Below, piece after piece: positions 8,093 through 11,097 of a stretch of DNA of 11,097 nt (position 1 is the first letter of the stretch; each line of letters starts with the position of its first letter). This DNA comes from Chloroflexota bacterium. GTDB lineage: Bacteria; Chloroflexota; Limnocylindria; Limnocylindrales; CSP1-4. The DNA is taken from NCBI GenBank assembly GCA_013698385.1, contig JACCVB010000373.1, forward strand, positions 1 to 11,097. The letters are read 5' to 3'. A program made the position numbers and the translations under genes. Under the pieces are notes generated by a model. That model was given only the letters and a program-made list of their open reading frames with translations, ran no database searches and was not told where the DNA came from.

Positions 8093-9049
8093 TCAGTTCG
8101 TGGCGGGGATGTAGGGGCCGCGGGACGGTTCGGTGGAGCGTTCGCGGGGCGGCGACACGAGCGGGCGATAGTCAGCGATGGCGGTGCGAACGGCGCTCGG
8201 ATCGGTCGTGCCGGCGGCGGCCAGCCCCTCGAGAAACGCCCGTCGGTGATCGACTTCGACCTCGAAGTCGCCAGCCTTGAGCCCGACCCGCAACGCCAAC
8301 TCCGGGTTGATCCCCCAGCCGAAATGCTCGAAGCGGTCCCGTGCGGGGTCCCACGTGGCGAGCACCGCCGGGCCGAGTCGCTGGACGTGGCCATGTTCGT
8401 CGCGAGCCGTCGGTCGAAGGTAGTGGGCGGCGACGATCCGGCGGCGGTTCCCGTCGACTCGGCGGAGGACCAGGATGGCGCCGAGGCGCGACAGCTCGTC
8501 GTCGGTGGCGCTCACCGGTGGGCGGTGAAGCGAATCGAGCACCTCGTCCAGGCCGTCGGCATGGGTCGTGGCGGCAAGGCCATAACCGATCGAAGCGGCC
8601 CGGAGCGCGAGGCGCGCCTCGTCGCCCCAGGTGGACGACGGCAGGTGGTCGGAGAGCTCGGGGATGATCAGGATGGTCGTTTCGGGGCGCACGGGAGGTT
8701 CGTCGTCGCGCACCGGTCGTGCGCTTGTCGGTCCTGTGCCCGCCGCACCGTGCCACCCGAGCTCCGTGGCCTGGGGCAGCCAATCGAAGGACTCCGTCGC
8801 GCCTGTGAGTTCCATCCTCCGGACACGGCTTGGTAGGAACCCCACGAGTGCGATCAGCAAGGTGCTCTTGCCGATCCCCTCCTCCCCGCCGGCCACGACC
8901 ATCGGGACCCCACCGGCGATGAGGACCCAGAGCGTCGCTGCCAGCTCCGCATCCAGCGTGCCGGCCTGGATCAGCTCGACGATGGAGCGCGGCTCTGCGG
9001 GACCGTCAGGAACGGCCGACCGACCCCGCGCAGCCGAAAGATCGGCCAC
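8093..9049 (-). CDS. Stand-alone ATPase related to the type II/IV secretion, pilus and archaellum motor core (GspE/FlaI-like)
   Basis: A 318-residue protein with a clear P-loop, GGEEGIGKST (54-63). Downstream, GYGLAATTHADGLDEVL (156-172) resembles the His-box region GYGTxHAD of FlaI/GspE/CpaF motors. LHRPPVSATDDELSRLGAILVL (174-195), followed by RRV and RRRIV, also echoes their C-terminal core. The large N-terminal domain of those motors is missing, and the equivalent of their Walker B (VGEVRG-like) is the divergent ILIIPELSDH (126-135). About 110 further residues (210-318) are unassigned and end in a disordered-looking tail. The start is GTG 9049 with GGGAG four to five bases upstream, about 33 bases after the predicted transcription start. 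It leads a tight operon with the AAA+ and VWA genes, so it may supply a second ATP-driven step there. No pilin or secretion genes are in the window. Family assignment is by motif only. Confidence 0.72.
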   Translation of the reverse strand: MADLSAARGRSAVPDGPAEPRSIVELIQAGTLDAELAATLWVLIAGGVPMVVAGGEEGIGKSTLLIALVGFLPSRVRRMELTGATESFDWLPQATELGWHGAAGTGPTSARPVRDDEPPVRPETTILIIPELSDHLPSSTWGDEARLALRAASIGYGLAATTHADGLDEVLDSLHRPPVSATDDELSRLGAILVLRRVDGNRRRIVAAHYLRPTARDEHGHVQRLGPAVLATWDPARDRFEHFGWGINPELALRVGLKAGDFEVEVDHRRAFLEGLAAAGTTDPSAVRTAIADYRPLVSPPRERSTEPSRGPYIPATN

Positions 9050-9088
9050 AGGACTCCCGGATGGTGAATGGGTGGACTCGGGGCGGCC

Positions 9089-9117
9089 AGCGTACGGCGG
9101 CCCCCGTGGAGCGTCAA
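9089..9117 (-). promoter_or_regulatory. Sigma70-type promoter of the ATPase/AAA+/VWA operon
   Basis: On the minus strand TTGACG (9112-9117) and TACGCT (9089-9094) are separated by exactly 17 bases. The -35 matches five of six consensus bases and the -10 fits the TAnnnT pattern common in high-GC bacteria. Predicted transcription starts near 9082, about 33 bases before the GTG start at 9049. This is the best minus-strand promoter I see in the intergenic stretch. Confidence 0.6.
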
Positions 9118-9215
9118 ACGTCGAGGGGCCGACGCGGGGAGACCGACGCGGAGGGCCGCCGCGGAGAGGCCGGCCCCCCAGTATGGACTGGTGCCTTCGG
9201 TGAGTCGTCGCACAT

Positions 9216-9299
9216 TACGTGATCAGTGGCTCGGCTATGGCGACGACCGGCCGGATCGTGACGTCCGGAGTGCGGCCCGGGGGAGCCACTGGTCTCGTA
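9216..9299 (+). repeat. Long imperfect inverted repeat with internal hairpin
   Basis: Arms 9216-9232 and 9283-9299 match as inverted copies at 15 of 17 positions, enclosing 50 bases. In plus-strand RNA the two exceptions are one U-U mismatch and one G-U pair; in minus-strand RNA they are A-A and A-C. Inside lies a five-base stem CCGGA/TCCGG (9251-9255 and 9264-9268) with an eight-base loop. This could be a structured RNA element, or a palindromic repeat of the REP or MITE kind. Copy number cannot be seen here. Confidence 0.5.
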
Positions 9300-9366
9300 G
9301 CCGCGGAAATGAACACGTCACGTGCACGGGCGGATCCACCACGTCTGCTCGTCCTCTCGCGTCGCG

Positions 9367-9393
9367 TTGACCGTCGCTCCGGGGCGGTATCGT
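9367..9393 (+). promoter_or_regulatory. Weak candidate promoter before paired palindromes
   Basis: TTGACC (9367-9372) and TATCGT (9388-9393) match sigma70 boxes moderately, but the spacer is only 15 bases. The predicted transcription start would fall at the left edge of the palindrome at 9400, where a bound repressor could block it. No convincing gene follows directly; any transcript would run into the leader region at 9587. Confidence 0.3.
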
Positions 9394-9399
9394 CCTGGA

Positions 9400-9434
9400 C
9401 ACGTGGTCGTCGACCACGTGCCGATCACGATCGG
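9400..9434. promoter_or_regulatory. Two abutting palindromes, possible operator
   Basis: The first palindrome (9400-9420) has ten-base perfect arms, the left arm being CACGTGGTCG, around a single central T. It is followed with no gap by a second (9421-9434) with six-base arms CCGATC and GATCGG around AC. Perfect 21-base dyads of this kind are typical of dimeric repressor sites. The site lies about 500 bases before the ABC gene and 350 bases before the minus-strand operon. Confidence 0.5.
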
Positions 9435-9454
9435 GGACGACGATCTGCTCAACA

Positions 9455-9487
9455 GACGTGGAGGTTTTCTCCAGGACGTGGAGGTTT
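9455..9487. repeat. 13-bp direct repeat with 20-bp period
   Basis: GACGTGGAGGTTT occurs exactly at 9455-9467 and again at 9475-9487. The 20-base period is close to two turns of the DNA helix, so a protein could bind both copies on one face. The pair lies 70 bases upstream of the -35 box of the strong promoter at 9557. Confidence 0.5.
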
Positions 9488-9556
9488 CGCCGGACGTCCT
9501 CGTGTTCCAAGGATCATTCGCCGTGATCTCCGCCTGCCGACAGATCATGGGGGCCA

Positions 9557-9586
9557 TTGACATGCTCGCACGGAGCGGTCTACACT
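9557..9586 (+). promoter_or_regulatory. Strong sigma70-type promoter of the leader / ABC transporter operon
   Basis: A perfect -35 box TTGACA (9557-9562) and a -10 box TACACT (9581-9586; four of six, TAnnnT pattern) are separated by 18 bases. Transcription would start near 9593. It is the best plus-strand promoter in the window and points at the leader ORF, the terminator and then the ABC gene. Confidence 0.65.
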
Positions 9587-9625
9587 CCCGCCCGGTGCGG
9601 CAGATCGCCCACCCTCGTCCGGTCC

Positions 9626-9639
9626 AGGAGGGCTCCTCC
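9626..9639 (+). promoter_or_regulatory. Shine-Dalgarno of the leader ORF within a hairpin
   Basis: AGGAGG (9626-9631) lies ten bases before ATG 9642. Its GGAGG (9627-9631) can pair fully with CCTCC (9635-9639) around a three-base loop, which would hide the ribosome binding site. Confidence 0.5.
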
Positions 9640-9641
9640 GA

Positions 9642-9725
9642 ATGACGAAGCGACATCTCGTCCGACGCACGCTGGCGCCTAACGGCGCAGCGGATCGCGG
9701 GAGATCTGCGCCCCACTCGAGCTAG
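9642..9725 (+). CDS. Putative 27-residue leader peptide
   Basis: ATG 9642 to TAG 9723-9725 encodes a 27-residue, arginine-rich peptide beginning MTKRHLVRRTLAPNG. It has no recognisable domain, signal peptide or membrane segment. It lies about 50 bases after the predicted start of transcription, has an AGGAGG ribosome binding site, and stops 37 bases before an intrinsic terminator. That arrangement is typical of attenuator leader peptides, whose translation rather than product matters. It contains an Arg-Arg pair at residues 8-9 and a rare AGA Arg codon at residue 21, possible stall points. Arginine is common by chance in GC-rich frames, so this is weak support. Confidence 0.4.
   Translation: MTKRHLVRRTLAPNGAADRGRSAPHSS
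9675..9712 (+). promoter_or_regulatory. Two mutually exclusive RNA stems in the leader
   Basis: Stem A pairs GCGCC (9675-9679) with GGCGC (9684-9688) around TAAC. Stem B pairs GGCGCAG (9684-9690) with CTGCGCC (9706-9712) around a 15-base loop. They share 9684-9688 and so cannot coexist. A third hairpin, TGGCGG (9730-9735) with CCGCCA (9741-9746), sits between stem B and the terminator. Both stem A and stem B lie inside the leader ORF, so a ribosome would decide which forms. I do not see a strong complement to the terminator's 5' arm, so the full switch is not resolved. Confidence 0.4.
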
Positions 9726-9762
9726 CCGCTGGCGGCAGGACCGCCATCCCGGACCAGACCCG

Positions 9763-9794
9763 AGCCGTGGGCCAGATGGGCCCCCGGCTTTTTT
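9763..9794 (+). terminator. Intrinsic terminator upstream of the ABC transporter gene
   Basis: The arms AGCCG-T-GGGCC (9763-9773) and GGCCC-C-CGGCT (9779-9789) form ten base pairs with one mismatch around AGATG, followed by six Ts (9789-9794). This is a classic Rho-independent terminator on the plus strand, 131 bases before the ABC start codon and about 175 bases after the strong promoter. Confidence 0.82.
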
Positions 9795-9836
9795 GATGCC
9801 CGTTTCTGCCCCACCCCGGGCGACAAGGCAGACCAC

Positions 9837-9885
9837 ACGAGCCGCGGAGCCCCGACCACCTCGTCGGACGCGTTCCGCGGCTCGT
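9837..9885 (+). other. Large hairpin in the ABC gene 5' leader
   Basis: Perfect 12-base arms (9837-9848 and 9874-9885) enclose 25 bases that contain a second stem, CCGAC (9852-9856) with GTCGG (9863-9867), around a six-base loop. No T-run follows on either strand. It lies between the terminator and the ABC start, so it could control read-through, mRNA stability or translation. Confidence 0.5.
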
Positions 9886-9908
9886 CCTGTGTCCACCCCC
9901 CACGTATC

Positions 9909-9918
9909 ACTCCGGAGT
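9909..9918 (+). promoter_or_regulatory. Palindromic Shine-Dalgarno region of the ABC gene
   Basis: ACTCCGGAGT is a perfect ten-base palindrome containing the GGAG that precedes GTG 9926 by seven bases. It decides the start codon, and it could pair with another copy or with a nearby strand to limit ribosome access. Confidence 0.45.
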
Positions 9919-9925
9919 CTCGATC

Positions 9926-10810
9926 GTGACCGCCACCCTGACCGAACAACTGAAGAAACCAAGCCCGGCCGTGTCGCCGGCCACAGCCGCGGCGACCGTC
10001 CAGGTCCCTGCCCTGCTCATCGAGGGCCTCAGCAAGTCCTTCGTCGTCGGGCGCAACCGCAAGCCCGTGGCCGCCATCACTGACGTCGACCTGCGCCTCG
10101 AGCGCGGCGACATCCACGGGATCCTCGGCGCCAACGGTTCGGGCAAGTCCACGCTCATCCGACTGATCAGCGGCCTCCTGACCCTGGACAAGGGTCGGGT
10201 CGAGATCTTCGGGCTCGACATCGAGCGCGACGAGCTCAAGGTCAAGCGCCTGATCAACCGGGTCAGCGTCGATGCCGCCTTCTTCAAGAAGCTGAGCCCG
10301 ATGGAGAACCTCATGTTCGCCGCGCGGCTATACGGGCTGGACAGTGGCACCGCAAGGCGCGATGCGCTGTCCATCCTGGTCCGCCTCGGCATCGGAGAGA
10401 AGCGGGTCGGTCGGCCCGTGGAACAGATGAGTCGAGGGATGCAGCAGAAAGTCGCCATCGCGCGAGCCCTGCTGACCAGCCCGACCCTCCTGCTCCTGGA
10501 TGAGCCGACGACCGGCCTCGACCCCCGCAGCAAGCTCGATGTCCAGACCTTCATCGAGGAGATGAACCAGACCCATGACGCAACGATCGTCCTGACCACG
10601 CACGACCTGGCCGAGGCCGAACGCCTGTGCGCCCGGATCACCGTCCTCAACGACGGCCGGGTGGTCACCGAGGGCACGCCGACCGAACTCAAGGCGCAGG
10701 CAAGCGCCCGCCTCGGCCGCGAGGCGAGCCTCGAAGACGTGTTCATGACCTACACCGGCCGCTCGCTCGACGACGACGTCGACGAGGACGCGGCCCCCGA
10801 CGACGAATGA
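9926..10810 (+). CDS. ABC-2 type (DrrA-like) ABC transporter ATP-binding protein
   Basis: A 294-residue nucleotide-binding subunit. Walker A is GANGSGKST (68-76), the signature is the variant MSRGM (168-172) where LSGGQ is usual, Walker B is LLLLDEP (188-194), the D-loop is GLD (197-199), and the switch His is 226 in LTTHD. The Q-loop position (about 114-119, SVDAAF) shows no Gln. The first 27 residues are a low-complexity extension and the last 14 (281-294) are strongly acidic. DrrA-like subunits energise export by ABC-2 permeases of drugs, lipids or polysaccharides; the cargo here is unknown. GTG 9926 has GGAGT seven bases upstream, itself half of the palindrome ACTCCGGAGT (9909-9918). A small ORF and a probable permease follow. 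With no clear promoter after the terminator, expression likely depends on read-through from 9557. Confidence 0.92.
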   Translation: MTATLTEQLKKPSPAVSPATAAATVQVPALLIEGLSKSFVVGRNRKPVAAITDVDLRLERGDIHGILGANGSGKSTLIRLISGLLTLDKGRVEIFGLDIERDELKVKRLINRVSVDAAFFKKLSPMENLMFAARLYGLDSGTARRDALSILVRLGIGEKRVGRPVEQMSRGMQQKVAIARALLTSPTLLLLDEPTTGLDPRSKLDVQTFIEEMNQTHDATIVLTTHDLAEAERLCARITVLNDGRVVTEGTPTELKAQASARLGREASLEDVFMTYTGRSLDDDVDEDAAPDDE

Positions 10811-10833
10811 CGACAGGAAGGAGGTGATTTCAG

Positions 10834-11025
10834 ATGCAGATTCAGCCATGGCTGGCCCTCGCGGTCGTTCGTGAGGCCCAACAACGGGAGATCGAGCGCG
10901 CGGCCCAGGCCCGCCTGCTCGCGTCATCCCGGCCTTCCTTCCGCCGATCCGTCGGCCACCGCGTCATCGCGGTCGGTCGACGTATCGCCGCGGAGCCATC
11001 GCTCGAGCTGGCTCGGTCCCGCTGA
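10834..11025 (+). CDS. Small hypothetical protein (63 residues) between ABC transporter subunit genes
   Basis: I do not recognise the family. ATG 10834 is preceded by AAGGAGGTGA (10818-10827), a ten-base match to the anti-Shine-Dalgarno end of 16S rRNA. The spacing is ideal, so translation is probably strong. The protein starts MQIQPWLALAVVREAQ, with a short hydrophobic patch (about 6-12). It continues as a charged amphipathic helix (about 13-30) and then a basic region with many Arg (about 33-50). There is no signal peptide or full membrane segment. Codons look like those of neighbouring genes. It begins 23 bases after the ATPase stop and ends 40 bases before the next start, so it is in the same operon. 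It could be a regulatory or assembly peptide of the transporter, but nothing in its sequence proves that. Its stop codon lies in the loop of a long hairpin. Confidence 0.65.
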   Translation: MQIQPWLALAVVREAQQREIERAAQARLLASSRPSFRRSVGHRVIAVGRRIAAEPSLELARSR

Positions 11026-11040
11026 GGGCCGAGCCAGCTC
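11005..11040 (+). other. Long hairpin over the small ORF stop codon
   Basis: Perfect 12-base arms, GAGCTGGCTCGG (11005-11016) and CCGAGCCAGCTC (11029-11040), extend inward by one G-U and two G-C pairs to give 15 pairs and a six-base loop. The loop contains the TGA stop (11023-11025). No U-run follows, so it is not a standard terminator. It sits 25 bases before the next start codon and may adjust the relative expression of operon members. Confidence 0.6.
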
Positions 11041-11065
11041 CCTCGAACCTTGAGGAGATCCTCTC

Positions 11066-11097
11066 GTGACCATCGTCGCCCATGAGCTGAAGGCCTC
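11066..11097 (+). CDS. Start of probable ABC-2 permease gene (cut by window edge)
   Basis: GTG 11066 opens a frame reading MTIVAHELKA before the window ends. GAGGAG (11052-11057) lies eight bases upstream. Short N-termini of the form xHExKA are common in ABC-2 type permeases, and the position right after an ABC ATP-binding gene fits. Only ten residues are visible, so the product is inferred mostly from context. Confidence 0.55.
   Translation, partial: MTIVAHELKA

Larger units (their letters stand above)
9118..9556. other. Gene-free intergenic stretch
   Basis: I find no convincing gene here on either strand. Open frames lack ribosome binding sites and family features. The stretch separates the divergent minus and plus operons and holds the long inverted repeat, the weak promoter, the paired palindromes and the 20-base-period direct repeat listed separately. 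No tRNA, rRNA or CRISPR pattern is visible. Confidence 0.6.

Noticed and set aside
9129..9152. Short direct repeat CCGACGCGG at 14-base spacing
   Set aside because: Nine bases of very GC-rich sequence can recur by chance here, and it does not align with any promoter element.
8971..9213. 80-codon minus-strand frame overlapping the start of the motor-like ATPase gene
   Set aside because: It overlaps the well-supported gene in another frame and spans its promoter.
9235..9510. 91-codon minus-strand frame in the intergenic stretch
   Set aside because: No ribosome binding site or recognisable features, and composition matches non-coding GC-rich sequence.
9322..9645. 107-codon plus-strand frame across the palindromes and the strong promoter
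   Set aside because: No ribosome binding site, poorer third-position G/C than real genes here, no family signal, and it runs through promoter and operator-like elements.
9677..9683. GCCTAAC resembling an integron attC core site
   Set aside because: No matching GTTRRRY partner at a suitable distance and no integrase or cassette-like genes; it is better explained as part of the leader stems.
9593..9794. 6S RNA, SRP RNA, tmRNA or a known riboswitch
   Set aside because: None of the diagnostic sequences I know for SRP RNA or tmRNA are present. The terminal closing stem expected of 6S is not seen, and no known riboswitch core is recognised.

Overview
This looks like a chromosomal segment of a GC-rich bacterium. 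Coding regions have strongly G/C-ending codons, GTG starts are common, and canonical AGGAGG-type ribosome binding sites are frequent. Gene content (a ChlI-like AAA+/VWA pair, DUF2269, an ACT-family permease, DrrA-type ABC genes) fits Chloroflexota or Actinomycetota. I lean to a high-GC Chloroflexota lineage, but this is inference without a marker gene.

The window divides at a gene-free stretch of about 0.9 kb (9050-9925). Everything to its left runs on the minus strand. A sigma70-type promoter at 9089-9117 precedes a tight three-gene module: a shortened secretion-motor-type ATPase (8093-9049), a ChlI/MoxR-like AAA+ ATPase (6654-8084) and a large VWA protein with an intact metal-binding site (4478-6643), with gaps of only 8 and 10 bases. 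After 61 bases comes a DUF2269 membrane protein (3883-4416), then a long-form class II aldolase (2342-3751). After a 216-base gap holding a possible promoter and inverted repeats come an ACT-family permease (497-2125) and the 5' part of a choline-kinase-like phosphotransferase (1-458, running off the left edge). The last two suggest uptake and phosphorylation of an amine or amino alcohol.

Right of the divide, genes run on the plus strand: an ABC-2-type ATP-binding protein (9926-10810), a 63-residue small ORF with a near-perfect Shine-Dalgarno (10834-11025), and the start of what is probably the partner permease (11066 onward, cut by the window edge).

The non-coding interval is unusually structured. 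From left to right it holds: the divergent minus promoter; a long imperfect inverted repeat (9216-9299); a weak promoter followed by two abutting palindromes (9400-9434); a 20-base-period direct repeat (9455-9487); a strong promoter (9557-9586); a 27-codon leader ORF whose Shine-Dalgarno lies in a hairpin; two mutually exclusive stems; a textbook intrinsic terminator (9763-9794); and a second large hairpin (9837-9885) just before the ABC gene. I see no other convincing promoter for the ABC genes, so the simplest reading is that they are controlled by transcription attenuation. This leader and the three-gene ATPase/AAA+/VWA module are the two items most worth following up.
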